Origin: Coriobacteriaceae bacterium
GTDB taxonomy: Bacteria; Actinomycetota; Coriobacteriia; Coriobacteriales; Coriobacteriaceae
Assembly (NCBI GenBank): GCA_902362275.1
Contig: CABIWB010000001.1
Span: 256,938-320,937, forward strand
Length of the DNA stretch: 64,000 nucleotides
Direction: 5' to 3'
Shown here: one piece after another, positions 1-8,819 of the stretch
Layout: every line of letters begins with the position of its first letter
Numbering within the stretch: the first letter of the stretch is position 1
Program-made: the position numbers and the translations under genes
Notes under the pieces: generated by a model
Told to the model about the DNA's origin: nothing
Databases searched by the model: none
The model's input: the letters and a program-made list of their open reading frames with translations, nothing else

Positions 1-14
1 GTTAGGGGAGATAT

Positions 15-320
15 ATGTATATCAAGAAGGGCGATAAGGTCCAGGTTCTCTCTGGTAAGGATCGCGGCAAGCAGGGCGTTATCCTGCGTGCCCTCCCCGC
101 CGAGAACAAGGTCGTTGTCGAGGGCGTTTCGGTCGTCAAGAAGGCCGTCAAGCCCAACGCTGCCAACCAGCAGGGCGGCATCGTTTCGCAGGAGGCTCCC
201 ATCGACGTCTCCAACGTCAATCTCGTCTGCCCCGAGTGCGGTAAGGTTACCCGCGTCGGTCACGAGAAGGACGGCAAGAACAAGCTGCGCGTCTGCAAGA
301 AGTGCGGCCATAAGTTCTAA
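15..320 (+). CDS. rplX: 50S ribosomal protein L24
   Basis: L24 (uL24) starts assembly of the 50S subunit by binding 23S rRNA. The N-terminus shows the KOW motif ([18 protein letters not shown]), and the C-terminal part carries two Cys pairs (CPEC and CKKC), a zinc-ribbon tail found in many bacterial L24 proteins. The length, 101 residues, is normal. A GGGGAG ribosome binding site lies just upstream. In most bacteria rplE follows directly; here a terminator follows and rplE is about 31 kb away. Confidence 0.97.
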   Translation: MYIKKGDKVQVLSGKDRGKQGVILRALPAENKVVVEGVSVVKKAVKPNAANQQGGIVSQEAPIDVSNVNLVCPECGKVTRVGHEKDGKNKLRVCKKCGHKF

Positions 321-347
321 GCTGCCCGCAACAGTTAAGTTGCTAGC

Positions 348-384
348 AAAGGCCCGGATGCCACGGCACCCGGGCCTTTTTCTA
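348..384 (+). terminator. Intrinsic terminator after rplX
   Basis: The arm AAAGGCCCGG (348-357) pairs with CCGGGCCTTT around a short loop and is followed by a T-run. This ends the upstream part of the ribosomal operon directly after rplX. Confidence 0.9.
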
Positions 385-777
385 TCCCTAATCATTGGGG
401 ACAGACTTATGGTACTCATTGGGGACAGACTTAAATGAGTGCCGTTGAAATGCCGGCAGCTGGGGACGTTCCCTATGTGCCGGCAGTTTGGGACGGTCCT
501 TTGATGTCTGGTGCCCCCAGAGGGGTGGAGTAATACAGCTGGCTCTGTCTTTTAGGGCTACGGTGTTCCGTCGCTTTATGTTTCACGAGGATCGTTACAT
601 GCGCATTTACGCGCATGTAATTGCGTGATAATGCGTGTAACCGCGCAAACATGTGCAAACTATGGCTATATGATAACTGTTTGCACATAAATACGCATAT
701 ACGTGCATATACGCGCATAGTTGTGCGAATATAGAAACGGCAGAAATGCAAGACGATCCATGATTCAGGAGGCACAT
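385..777. promoter_or_regulatory. Intergenic region with repeats and a cluster of inverted repeats
   Basis: The left part holds two tandem copies of TCATTGGGGACAGACTTA (392-409, 416-433) and two copies of a TGCCGGCAG-GGGAC-TCC unit (451-501). The right part is AT-rich and palindromic. TTACATGCGC (595-604) pairs with GCGCATGTAA (611-620), ATGTGCAAAC (651-660) pairs with GTTTGCACAT (679-688), and alternating GCATATACGTGCATATACGC-type sequence runs to about 725. No gene is seen. The palindromes are likely operators for the downstream oxidoreductase/DeoR pair (inference). Confidence 0.6.
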
Positions 778-1857
778 ATGGCAGATTCCAAGCAGGCTCC
801 ACTTGACTCCGCGGCAGCCGCAAAGGCAGCGTTTGCTTCGGTCCAGGGTAAGCCGTTCCCCGATGATATCTTTACGGCTCCCGAGCTTCGTTGGGCCGTG
901 ATCGGGTGCGGCATTATCGCCAACCAGATGGCTCAGTCTCTCGCTCTTGCCGGCCGCAAGCTTGCGGGCGTCGCCAACCGCACGCTGTCAAAGGCTCAAG
1001 CTTTTGCCGAGCAGTATGGCATCGAAAAGGTCTATGACACGGTCGAGGACCTCTATGCCGATCCGAACATTGACGCGGTCTATATCACCACGCCGCACAA
1101 CACGCATATCACCTACCTGCGCGCCGCTCTGGCAGCCGGCAAGCACGTGCTCTGCGAAAAGGCCATTACCCTCAATTCTGCCGAGCTCGATGAGGCCCGA
1201 GCCATTGCCGACGAGCATAACGTGGTCCTTATGGACGCTACAACGGTGCTCCACATGCCTTTGTATCACGAGCTGCGCCGTCGCATGGATGCCGGTGAGT
1301 TCGGCCGCATGAATCTCGCTCAGCTCAACTTTGGTAGCTACAAGGAGTACGGCGACCTGACCAACCGTTTCTACAATCGCAACCTTGCTGGCGGTGCCAT
1401 GCTCGACATTGGCGTGTATGCCCTGTCCGCTATGCGCCTCTTTATGGCAAGCCAGCCCGCTGAGGTCGTTTCGTTGGGCAATACCTGTGAGACCGGTGTT
1501 GATGTTGCGGGCGGTATCGTATGCCGTAATGCCGAGCAGCAGCTGGGTGTTGTGAGCCTTACGCTCCACTCCAAGCAGCCCAAGCGCTCGGTCATCAGCT
1601 TTGACAAGTGCTATATCGAGGTCAACGAGTATCCGCGTGCCGATCACGCGACCATTGTGTGGACTGCGGACGGCCACCGAGAGGAGGTCCACGCCGGCAC
1701 CGAGGCTTATGCCCTGTGCTACGAGATGGCCGACCTCGAGAAGGCGGTTGCCGGCGACGACTCCAAGCGCGAGCTGCTGGATTATGCTTCTGATGTTATG
1801 GAGCTTATGACCAAGCTACGCGCCGACTGGGGAGTCGTGTACCCCGAGGAGGAGTAA
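778..1857 (+). CDS. Gfo/Idh/MocA family NAD(P)-dependent oxidoreductase
   Basis: A predicted cytosolic sugar or polyol dehydrogenase of 359 residues. It has an N-terminal Rossmann domain (VIGCGIIANQMAQSLA, then GVANRT), a CEKAIT segment at the position of the family EKP motif (Pro replaced by Ala), and the C-terminal family block GGAMLDIGVYAL. The start at 778 is chosen because AGGAGG precedes it by a few bases; an in-frame start 57 bases upstream lacks this. It is followed after 3 bases by a DeoR regulator, so the two are probably co-transcribed. The substrate cannot be told from sequence. Confidence 0.9.
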   Translation: MADSKQAPLDSAAAAKAAFASVQGKPFPDDIFTAPELRWAVIGCGIIANQMAQSLALAGRKLAGVANRTLSKAQAFAEQYGIEKVYDTVEDLYADPNIDAVYITTPHNTHITYLRAALAAGKHVLCEKAITLNSAELDEARAIADEHNVVLMDATTVLHMPLYHELRRRMDAGEFGRMNLAQLNFGSYKEYGDLTNRFYNRNLAGGAMLDIGVYALSAMRLFMASQPAEVVSLGNTCETGVDVAGGIVCRNAEQQLGVVSLTLHSKQPKRSVISFDKCYIEVNEYPRADHATIVWTADGHREEVHAGTEAYALCYEMADLEKAVAGDDSKRELLDYASDVMELMTKLRADWGVVYPEEE

Positions 1858-1860
1858 GCG

Positions 1861-2607
1861 ATGCTTGCGGAAGATAGGCTCAACGCGATTGTGTCGATGG
1901 TGCAGCAGGCTGGCTCGGTTACTGTGCCAGAGCTTGCCGATACCCTGGGCGTGACGGCGTCTACCATTCGGCGCGACCTGCAGACGCTCGATCGAGCGCA
2001 CCGCATCGCCAAGGTCCACGGTGGAGCGACGAGTCTTGAGCGCGCGCACGTGACGCGCGACCTAACGCTCAATGAGCGCAGCGACCTCCATAACGACGAC
2101 AAGGAGCGTATCTGCGCCCGTGCGGCGGCGCTTGTGGAGCCCGAGAGCTTTGTATACATCGACTCGGGCTCGACGACGCTCAAGCTCATCGAGCATCTTC
2201 CACACCTTGAAGGTGTCACCTATGTGACCGATTCCGTGCTCCATGCTCAGCACCTTGCTTTGCGCGGCATGCGCACCGTGGTGTTGGGTGGCGAGCTCAA
2301 GCCCGAGACCGAGGCGCTCGTTGGGCCCGATGCCTTGGCAACCTTAGACCGCTACAACTTCAACTGTGGCTTTTGGGGTTCTAACGGCATTGCCGCCGAG
2401 CAGGGCTTCACAGCGCCCGATATCGAGGAAGCGCAAGTAAAGCGTGTCTCGATGCGCCATACGGCCAAACGCTTCGTAATTTCGGACGCCAGCAAATTTG
2501 GCATGGTGGCGCCCGTCAAGTTCGCGGACTTCCGCGACGCAACGATTATTACCGCAGGCGAGGTCCCCGCCAAGTACCGGGCAATGGACAACGTCATCAC
2601 GGTCTAA
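1861..2607 (+). CDS. DeoR/GlpR family transcriptional regulator
   Basis: A 248-residue sugar-phosphate-responsive repressor. The N-terminus has the DeoR helix-turn-helix (VTVPELADTLGVTASTIRRDL), followed by the family KVHGGAT segment and the C-terminal phosphosugar-binding domain with DSGSTT. It sits 3 bases after the oxidoreductase gene, so it probably regulates that operon through the palindromes at 595-688. The effector is unknown. Confidence 0.93.
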   Translation: MLAEDRLNAIVSMVQQAGSVTVPELADTLGVTASTIRRDLQTLDRAHRIAKVHGGATSLERAHVTRDLTLNERSDLHNDDKERICARAAALVEPESFVYIDSGSTTLKLIEHLPHLEGVTYVTDSVLHAQHLALRGMRTVVLGGELKPETEALVGPDALATLDRYNFNCGFWGSNGIAAEQGFTAPDIEEAQVKRVSMRHTAKRFVISDASKFGMVAPVKFADFRDATIITAGEVPAKYRAMDNVITV

Positions 2608-2630
2608 CAGCAGGGGACGGGCTAAGGCCA

Positions 2631-2724
2631 AAACCACCGCGAAGGGGCAGGAACCTTTGTGGTGGTTTGACGTTTGCCCAGATAAAACCTGCCAAAATAA
2701 ACCTGTCCCTTTTCGGCAGGTTTT
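2631..2724. terminator. Two hairpins between convergent genes
   Basis: Hairpin one pairs AAACCACC (2631-2638) with GGTGGTTT (2661-2668) and has a nested AAGG/CCTT. Hairpin two pairs AAAACCTGCC (2684-2693) with GGCAGGTTTT (2715-2724) and overlaps the stop codon of the minus-strand pseudouridine synthase. They can serve as terminators for both convergent genes. A close copy of the second hairpin lies at 56591-56627. Confidence 0.65.
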
Positions 2725-3382
2725 AGGGCTCCCAGGGGCAGGGGGCTTCGATGTGGATGTGCTCGCCGGTTACGGGATGCGTGAAGGACACGCTGTGGGC
2801 GTGGAGCATCAGGCCACAAGGGCGCGGCGTTCCGTACAGGTCGTCGCCTACCAGGGGATGACGCTCGCTTGCCAGGTGCACGCGAATCTGATGCTTGCGG
2901 CCGGTGAGCAACTCGACATCGATATACGAGCGCGTGGGCAGGCCTCGGCGGCTCTTAAGGCGCTTGAGCACCTTGACGCGCGTCTGAGACGGCTTGCCGC
3001 TGGCACCGACGCGCATCTTACGGCTATCGTGGCGGTCGCGGGCGATGGGCTTGTCGATGAGCTTTTCGTTCCAGTCGATCTTGCCCTCGGCGAGCGCCAG
3101 ATAGTGCTTTTCGAAGGCGTGGTCGATCACCATCTGGTCAAAAGCGGGTTGCGTCTGCTTGTCGAGCGAGAACAGCACCACGCCGGTGGTGTCACGGTCC
3201 AGGCGATTGAGCGGCTGCATGTCGGTCGCGGCAAAGCCGTCGCCCATGGCCAGCAGCAGGTCGCTGGCGTAGTCGGTAAGTGTGCGCTCGCAGGTGCCGT
3301 CACCGTGGACGATCATGCCGGCGGGCTTATCGATGGCCATGAGCCAGGCGTCGCAGTAGAGGACTTGAGGTTCTTCGTTCAC
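2723..3382 (-). CDS. RluA family RNA pseudouridine synthase
   Basis: Isomerises uridine to pseudouridine in rRNA or tRNA. The catalytic motif RLDRDTTG is present with its conserved Asp, preceded by the DKPAGM motif of the family and followed by GRKHQIRVHLA. At 219 residues it is short for RluA proteins and has no N-terminal S4 domain. It lies 15 bases downstream of the U32 gene on the same strand, so the two may be co-transcribed. The target site is not predictable here. Confidence 0.92.
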   Translation of the reverse strand: MNEEPQVLYCDAWLMAIDKPAGMIVHGDGTCERTLTDYASDLLLAMGDGFAATDMQPLNRLDRDTTGVVLFSLDKQTQPAFDQMVIDHAFEKHYLALAEGKIDWNEKLIDKPIARDRHDSRKMRVGASGKPSQTRVKVLKRLKSRRGLPTRSYIDVELLTGRKHQIRVHLASERHPLVGDDLYGTPRPCGLMLHAHSVSFTHPVTGEHIHIEAPCPWEP

Positions 3383-3397
3383 GTGTAAGCCTTTCGG

Positions 3398-5893
3398 TTA
3401 GCTAATTCCCACAAACATGCAGCCCGAGGTGGCGCCGCGCAGGCGGGCAGCGGGCTTGCGACCTGCCTGCGCTGCCTCAATGGCGCGGCGGACACGAGCG
3501 ACGGCACGGCCAATTTCATCGGCCTCGAGCAGAGTTCCGTCGACCATGAGACGGCGCACGCCGGCATCGAGCAGCTGCGGAACCTGCGGCGTGAGGTCGA
3601 TGGGGTAGGCATCGTACAGGCGCGAGCGGCCGTGGACGTCGGTACGCACCGGCATGACCTTGCCGTCGATATTCTTGAGCGACAGCTTGCGGGCGCGCAG
3701 GCGGCAGTTGGCGCAATCGTGGATACAACCGTTGGCTACCTGCAGGATGCAGTGCTCGCTCGTCATAACGCGCGGGCGGCCGAACACGGTGATGCCCAGG
3801 GCTGCGGGCGCGAAGGTGCCAAGCGAGATAATCTCGTCGAGCGTGATCTCGGGCGAGAGCCAAAACGCACTGGCTCCGTGCTCGGCAAGTGCCTCCATGC
3901 AAGGCGTGTTGTGCACGGGCAGGCAAGAGCGAATCTCGGCCGTGGCGCCAACTTGGGCGGCCAGGGCAAGCTCAGAGATGTTGCCAATAGCGACCGTGGC
4001 ACCGGCAACAACCCACGGGTCGATGCGTGCGTGGTCAACGGCGCGGCAGACCTCATCGAGTACGGGTACGATGCCCTGCTCAAACGCATCGGCGGGGGAG
4101 AGCTCAGCCGCATCGAGCGCGTCGGTGGTCATGTAGATGCGCGTTGCACCCTCGGCACGAGCGGCCCCGGCGGCGTCGAGCGAGGTGACGGTGGCACAGA
4201 TCTGCGGTTCATCGCGGTAGTGCTCGGGCGCGGGGCGGGAATCACTAGTGACAATCGCCGGCAGCTCGAGCGTGCGGGCGCGCTCGTCATACGGCGCCAG
4301 AATGGTCTCTTCCAGCGCCTTGCAAGCGGCGGCGCGCACCTTGTGCACAGCGGAGAAGCCCATGCCGCAGCCCTCATCGAGCGCCACATCAAAGCTCGCG
4401 GCCTCAAAGGGTGAGGAACCCATGCGCCCGACGTGCTCAACCAGATCGGACGCCTCGACGGCGCGAGTCTTGGCGGCCTCGACGGTAAAGCCGGTTGCGG
4501 TGGCGGTGAGCGCGGGGTCGTCGCAGCAGGTGAGCGTAACGGTAAACGGCTCGCCCAGGCGCGCCACGACGGACACGTCCACGGCGCGGCGGCGCAGCAC
4601 ATCGCGCTTGAGCGCGGCGCCGGCGGCGTCGATGGCACGCTGGCTACGAATCACGCGGACGCGGCAGCCCTCGGGCATGCTGCGAGGCACGCGGCACTCG
4701 ATGATGTCGCCGGCGGCGGCATCATCGGCGGCAATGGTGGTCAGGAACTGGTCAAACTCATCGTCGTGGCGAAGCTCCAGCAGGTCGCCCTTGCCCACGG
4801 GCTCAAACAGCTCAATACGGGCGATGGCAGCGCGGCGACGACGGTCGTCGGGCTTGAGCCCGCGCACATCGCGGTTGGCAAGGCGGCTGCCGAGCACCGT
4901 GCCCACGATTTGGCCGCGGTTGTTGGAGCGCTCGTAGCTCATCATCTCGTCACCCGAGGTACCGTCTTGGTAGGCGTGCGTAAAGTCGCGGTTAAAGCAG
5001 CGCTTGAGCTGGCGCTGGCGGGCGGCATCCTCATCCTTAGAGGTCGAAACATCGGCCAGCATGTCATCGATCTGATGTCGATACACATCGACGATGGAAT
5101 ACACGTAATCGGGCGCCTTCATGCGGCCCTCGAGCTTGAGCGATGCGGCACCGGCGTCATACAGACGGCGAACGAGCTGCGAAGTGTTGGTGTCGCGCGG
5201 GCATAGAGCGCGCTCTCGGCCGGCGGGGGAGAGCGCGCGGCCGTTCTCGTCGATCAGCTCATAAGGCAGGCGACAGGGCTGAGCGCACATGCCGCGGTTG
5301 GCCGAGCGGCCCGCCATGGCAAAGCTCGAGAGCAGGCACAGGCCCGAATAGCAAAAGCAGATGGCGCCGTGGCTAAAGACCTCGAGGTCAACGTCGGGCG
5401 CGGCATTGTGAATGGTGGCGATCTCGTCGATGGAAAGCTCGCGCGAGAGGGTCACGCGGTCGGCGCCCTGCTCGCGGCACCAGATAGCCCCGCGGTCGTC
5501 ATGGATGTTCGCTTGGGTCGAGATATGCGTCTCGATGCCGGGCATGGTGCGCTTGACCTCAAAGAACAGACCCCAGTCCTGGATAATGAAGGCATCGGCG
5601 CCCAGCGTGGAGCAGCGGTGGATGAGTTGCAGCGCATCGCCCATCTCGGACTGCTTGATGACGATGTTGACCGTGACATAGACGCGCGAGCCGGCCAGGT
5701 GTGCAGCACGGCAGGCCTGCTCAAAGGCCTCGTCGGTAAAGTTCGTTGCCTTGCGGCGGGCGTTGAAGCTGCCCATGCCACAGTAGATGGCATCGGCGCC
5801 GGCGGCGAGCGCGGCGGCAAAGGGCTCCGGGCCTCCGGCGGGGGCCAAGAGCTCGGGTCTGCGGTTGGTGGTTCGACTGGCGGTTGCGGTCAT
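3398..5893 (-). CDS. U32 family peptidase-like protein, long form
   Basis: An 831-residue protein of the U32 family, whose characterised members (RlhA, TrhP) act in RNA hydroxylation rather than proteolysis. The N-terminus has ELLAPAGGPEPFAAALAAGADAIYCG. Around residues 170-210 is the family Cys cluster (SGLC, then NRGMCAQPCR), the expected iron-sulfur ligands. A second cluster (CILQVANGC, then CANCRLR) sits near the C-terminus. A shorter paralogue lies at 46422-48380. The RNA substrate is unknown. Confidence 0.9.
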   Translation of the reverse strand: MTATASRTTNRRPELLAPAGGPEPFAAALAAGADAIYCGMGSFNARRKATNFTDEAFEQACRAAHLAGSRVYVTVNIVIKQSEMGDALQLIHRCSTLGADAFIIQDWGLFFEVKRTMPGIETHISTQANIHDDRGAIWCREQGADRVTLSRELSIDEIATIHNAAPDVDLEVFSHGAICFCYSGLCLLSSFAMAGRSANRGMCAQPCRLPYELIDENGRALSPAGRERALCPRDTNTSQLVRRLYDAGAASLKLEGRMKAPDYVYSIVDVYRHQIDDMLADVSTSKDEDAARQRQLKRCFNRDFTHAYQDGTSGDEMMSYERSNNRGQIVGTVLGSRLANRDVRGLKPDDRRRRAAIARIELFEPVGKGDLLELRHDDEFDQFLTTIAADDAAAGDIIECRVPRSMPEGCRVRVIRSQRAIDAAGAALKRDVLRRRAVDVSVVARLGEPFTVTLTCCDDPALTATATGFTVEAAKTRAVEASDLVEHVGRMGSSPFEAASFDVALDEGCGMGFSAVHKVRAAACKALEETILAPYDERARTLELPAIVTSDSRPAPEHYRDEPQICATVTSLDAAGAARAEGATRIYMTTDALDAAELSPADAFEQGIVPVLDEVCRAVDHARIDPWVVAGATVAIGNISELALAAQVGATAEIRSCLPVHNTPCMEALAEHGASAFWLSPEITLDEIISLGTFAPAALGITVFGRPRVMTSEHCILQVANGCIHDCANCRLRARKLSLKNIDGKVMPVRTDVHGRSRLYDAYPIDLTPQVPQLLDAGVRRLMVDGTLLEADEIGRAVARVRRAIEAAQAGRKPAARLRGATSGCMFVGIS

Positions 5894-6039
5894 ATCCTGC
5901 CTTTCAAAATGCTCAGATACTCAAAAGTATAGTGGCGACGTCGCGATGGGCGATGCCCGCAGCCTAAGCAGGACAAAGTCTTCAGCAGCCCCTCAGGCAA
6001 AACTAATCCGTTTTCCTCCGTCCCCAAGGGATCAGTGGG

Positions 6040-6696
6040 TTAGCCCTCCTTGCGAACTTTTTGCAGGTAGCGGTAGACGCTGGGCTCAGAGATGCCCAGC
6101 GCGGTGGCGGCGCAGGCCACGGCGCCCTTGAGCATGAACACCCCGTTGCCGTTGAGGTGGCGAATGACGTCCACGCGGTCGCTCTGACCAAGCGACGCTA
6201 CATCCAGCCCGCGCGCGCTCAGCAACTCGGCAATGCTGCGGTCGATGAGCTCCTGTGTGGACTCCGAAAGGCTCTCGACTTCGATGGGGGAGGGCTCCGT
6301 GCGGACCGGCGCTGCGTCGAAGCAGGCCATAAGCTGCTGGGCCATGGCGTTGATGTCGCGCACGGCCGAAAGGTCGGTGTTGACACACAGCATGCCGACA
6401 ATCTCGTTATCCTCGCGGATAAAGTACGTCGCCGACTCCAACGTCTTGCCGCCGGCGCCGCGTCCCTCGTAGCCCGTAATAAACGGCAGGTCGCGATACT
6501 TGGGGTCGTGCATGATCGTGAGTGCCAGATCGGTGGCGGGACCGCCGACCTTGCGGCCGCTCACGATGCCGTTGCGAATATCGACGATGGCGTGGTCGGG
6601 ATCCGAGAAATCGTGCAGCACGATTTCGCTATTTTTGCCGAGTATCTGCTCCAGGAAATCGACCATCGGCAAAAAGCGGCGTACGGTCTCGTTCAT
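6040..6696 (-). CDS. YheO-type transcriptional regulator (PAS-like plus HTH)
   Basis: A 218-residue regulator with an N-terminal YheO-like PAS domain (FLEQILGKNSEIVLHDF, GMLCVNTDLS) and a C-terminal helix-turn-helix (ATALGISEPSVYRYLQKV). The start at 6696 has AAAGGAG in front; longer in-frame starts lack a good site. It is divergent from the nucleobase permease at 7049, so it probably controls that gene and itself (inference). A paralogue lies at 26866-27519. Confidence 0.88.
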   Translation of the reverse strand: MNETVRRFLPMVDFLEQILGKNSEIVLHDFSDPDHAIVDIRNGIVSGRKVGGPATDLALTIMHDPKYRDLPFITGYEGRGAGGKTLESATYFIREDNEIVGMLCVNTDLSAVRDINAMAQQLMACFDAAPVRTEPSPIEVESLSESTQELIDRSIAELLSARGLDVASLGQSDRVDVIRHLNGNGVFMLKGAVACAATALGISEPSVYRYLQKVRKEG

Positions 6697-7048
6697 GGGC
6701 AACTCCTTTGGGTGAAATCGGAAATGTTCATAACAATTTTTTCTCATGGTAACACGATGCCCATTGATTCGCATATTCGCAGGTACATCGCGTAATACAG
6801 ACGAGCGGTAGGAAATTGGCGGCAAACGGTCGACAAAAAGAAAAGTTAGATGTTATTTTGACTAGACACATTCCAAACCTGCGGAAACACTCTATATCAG
6901 CTGAAGAATTATCTGATAACAAAAAATTATTATTGAGAATGAGAAATTTCTTAAATACTATATTCACCGAAGGCACAACCTCATCGCCTAACTGCGTCAA
7001 AATGTATACGCAGATGCGAAAACAGCTACTTCGAGGATTGGTGGTCAA
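6697..7048 (+). promoter_or_regulatory. Divergent promoter region of permease and regulator
   Basis: This 352-base spacer is much more AT-rich than its neighbours. On the plus strand TTGAGA (6933-6938), a 17-base spacer and TACTAT (6956-6961) form a good sigma-70 type promoter for the permease, leaving a leader of about 80 bases. The palindrome AGAAATTTCT lies inside the promoter spacer. I looked for a purine riboswitch core in the leader and did not see one. Confidence 0.6.
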
Positions 7049-8443
7049 ATGACCCAGGAGACGGTTACGAACGGCACTGAAGCCCTGTTCACTCGCGAAG
7101 GCATGCCTCCCGTTAAGGAAATGATCCCGTGTGCCCTTCAGCACGTACTGGCATCGTTTGCCGGCATCATTACCCCGGCGGTCATCATGGCCGGCGTCTA
7201 CGGTTTTAATAGCCAGCAGAGCACCGACATCATCCAGGTCGCGCTCATTCTTTCGGCGATCGACACGGCCCTTCAGGCCTTCGCTCCCTTCCGTTGCATC
7301 GGCGGCGGCCTGCCCATCGTCATGGGCGTTTCGTTCGCGTTCCTGCCGGCCCTGCAGGCCATGGGTGCCTCGGGCTTTAGCTTTGGTGCGCTGCTGGGCG
7401 GCGAGATCGTCGGCGGCGCCGTCGCGGTCCTCTTTGGTCTGGCCTACAGCAAGATCAAGTGGCTGTTCCCGCCCGTCGTGACCGGTACGGTCATCTTCTC
7501 CATTGGCGTCTCTCTCTATCCCACGGCCGTCAAATATATGGCCGGCGGTATGGGCACGCCGCTGTGGGGTACCCCGCAGGCCTGGTGCGTCGCTCTTATC
7601 ACCTTCGCCGTGGTCTTTGCGTTCGCCAACTTTGGCAAGGGCACGCTCAAGCTGGGCTCCGTGTTCTTTGGCATGATCGTTGGCATGATCGTTTCGATCC
7701 CCTTTGGCATGATCGACTTCTCCAGCGTCGCCACCGCTCAGGTCTTCGCCCTTCCCAAGCTCATGCCCTACGCGCTCGAGTTTGATCCCGAGGTCTGCAT
7801 TACCCTCGCCGTCGTGTTCCCCATGGTTGCTATCCAGGTTATCGGTGACGTCTCCGCCGCCTGCCTGGGCTCCATCGACCGTATGCCCACCGAGCGCGAA
7901 CTCTCCGGCGCTATCGTGTCCCAGGGCCTCACCTCTATGGTCGGCGGCCTGCTGGGCGGTCTTCCCACCAGCGCCCTTGGCCAGAATGTGGGCATCATCT
8001 GCTCCAACAAGGTCGTCAACAAGTGGGTCTTTGTGATCATCGCGGCCGTCTTTGCCATCGCCGGCCTGTTCCCGCAGCTCTCTGCCGTCCTTTCCGCTAT
8101 CCCGCAGCCCGTCATCGGCGGCGCGACCGTCGGCGTCTTTGGCACCATCACCATGAACGGCGTGCGCATGTTCACCCGTGAGGGCCTCACACAGCGCACT
8201 ACCACCATCGTCGGCACCTCCGTCGTCTTTGGCTTGGGTATCTGGATGGCTAGCGGTTGTCTTGCCGGCGAGGGTATGCCCACCTGGGTGTCCACCGTCA
8301 TCGGCTCCAACGCCGTGACCCCCACCGCCATCATGGCCATCGTGCTCAACCTGATCCTTCCGCAGACGCCGGTCGTGGCTCAGCACATCGATGCCGCCAA
8401 GGGTGCCGCCGCGGATCTGGTCTTGCCCGAGAGCAAGAAGTAA
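7049..8443 (+). CDS. NCS2 family nucleobase (uracil/xanthine) permease
   Basis: An integral membrane symporter of 464 residues with about a dozen hydrophobic segments, for example ALQHVLASFAGIITPAVIMAG near the N-terminus. The opening and the long helix pattern match NCS2 xanthine/uracil permeases. The substrate (xanthine, urate or uracil) is not decidable by eye. The divergent YheO-type regulator and the purine-related genes elsewhere in the window favour a purine. Confidence 0.9.
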   Translation: MTQETVTNGTEALFTREGMPPVKEMIPCALQHVLASFAGIITPAVIMAGVYGFNSQQSTDIIQVALILSAIDTALQAFAPFRCIGGGLPIVMGVSFAFLPALQAMGASGFSFGALLGGEIVGGAVAVLFGLAYSKIKWLFPPVVTGTVIFSIGVSLYPTAVKYMAGGMGTPLWGTPQAWCVALITFAVVFAFANFGKGTLKLGSVFFGMIVGMIVSIPFGMIDFSSVATAQVFALPKLMPYALEFDPEVCITLAVVFPMVAIQVIGDVSAACLGSIDRMPTERELSGAIVSQGLTSMVGGLLGGLPTSALGQNVGIICSNKVVNKWVFVIIAAVFAIAGLFPQLSAVLSAIPQPVIGGATVGVFGTITMNGVRMFTREGLTQRTTTIVGTSVVFGLGIWMASGCLAGEGMPTWVSTVIGSNAVTPTAIMAIVLNLILPQTPVVAQHIDAAKGAAADLVLPESKK

Positions 8444-8460
8444 CCAATTCGGTGCTATTC

Positions 8461-8490
8461 GTCGGCGGACGTATCACCTCGTCCGCCGAC
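8461..8490 (+). terminator. Hairpin after the permease gene
   Basis: GTCGGCGGAC (8461-8470) pairs perfectly with GTCCGCCGAC (8481-8490). There is no T-run, so it may end transcription weakly or protect the 3' end. The rest of 8491-8530 shows nothing further. Confidence 0.55.
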
Positions 8491-8546
8491 GTCATGCGGT
8501 GCCAGGCCGCACTTCAAAGGGTTTGTCCCGTGGGTAAAATAAGGCT

Positions 8547-8633
8547 GACGGCAGCCCAAGTGGTGAAGAACTGGGCAGCGCCGTTACTCAGTTTAAGGGG
8601 TCAATGCCTTAACGGCGTCGACCCCTCTTTTTG
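8547..8633 (+). ncRNA. Antisense RNA, copy 1 (orphan antitoxin RNA)
   Basis: TAAAAT (8535-8540) is a -10 box with a weak TTCAAA-like -35 box in front. The predicted RNA of about 87 bases folds into a first hairpin (ACGGCaGCCCA with TGGGCagcGCCGT) and a terminator hairpin (GGGGTC...GACCCC followed by T5). The same design recurs at 10445-10530 with different loop bases. It overlaps, in antisense, the 3' end of a truncated toxin gene. Confidence 0.65.
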
Positions 8634-8702
8634 TGCTTCGAACGCTGCTTGAGTGCCTCGGAAAGTCCGATGAGCGCCGTGAAGAGCGAGACCAAAGCGG
8701 TC
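8609..8702 (-). pseudogene. Truncated copy of the small hydrophobic toxin gene
   Basis: In frame from 8702 to the stop at 8609 the minus strand reads TALVSLFTALIGLSEALKQR and continues KHKKRGRRR. This matches residues 12 onward of the intact toxin at 10497-10631. The first 11 codons, the start codon and the ribosome binding site are replaced by unrelated sequence at 8702/8703. A one-base change near the end also shifts the last residues. It cannot be expressed from its own start. Confidence 0.7.
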
Positions 8703-8748
8703 CACGTGCGGTGGTGTACCGCCTCTTTTGCGTGCGCCGCTTATCGAA

Positions 8749-8804
8749 TTACGTTATAGCTAGCTATATTATAGAAAGGTATAGTATAGCTAGCTATAAC
8801 GTAA
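8749..8804. promoter_or_regulatory. 20-bp perfect inverted repeat upstream of the ATPase gene
   Basis: Arms at 8749-8768 and 8785-8804 are perfect reverse complements, each containing the inner palindrome TATAGCTAGCTATA, with a 16-base spacer. The right arm ends 15 bases before the GTG start of the ATPase gene. It is placed to act as an operator or an mRNA hairpin. Confidence 0.7.
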
Positions 8805-8819
8805 AGGAAGGACGGTCCT

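Noticed and set aside
6968..7048. Purine riboswitch in the permease leader
   Set aside because: The conserved purine aptamer core and loop pairs were not found; the leader is short and AT-rich.
6728..8386. Long minus-strand frame opposite the nucleobase permease
   Set aside because: It is antisense to a clear membrane protein and rich in His/Asp/Gly in the way of shadow frames in GC-rich DNA.
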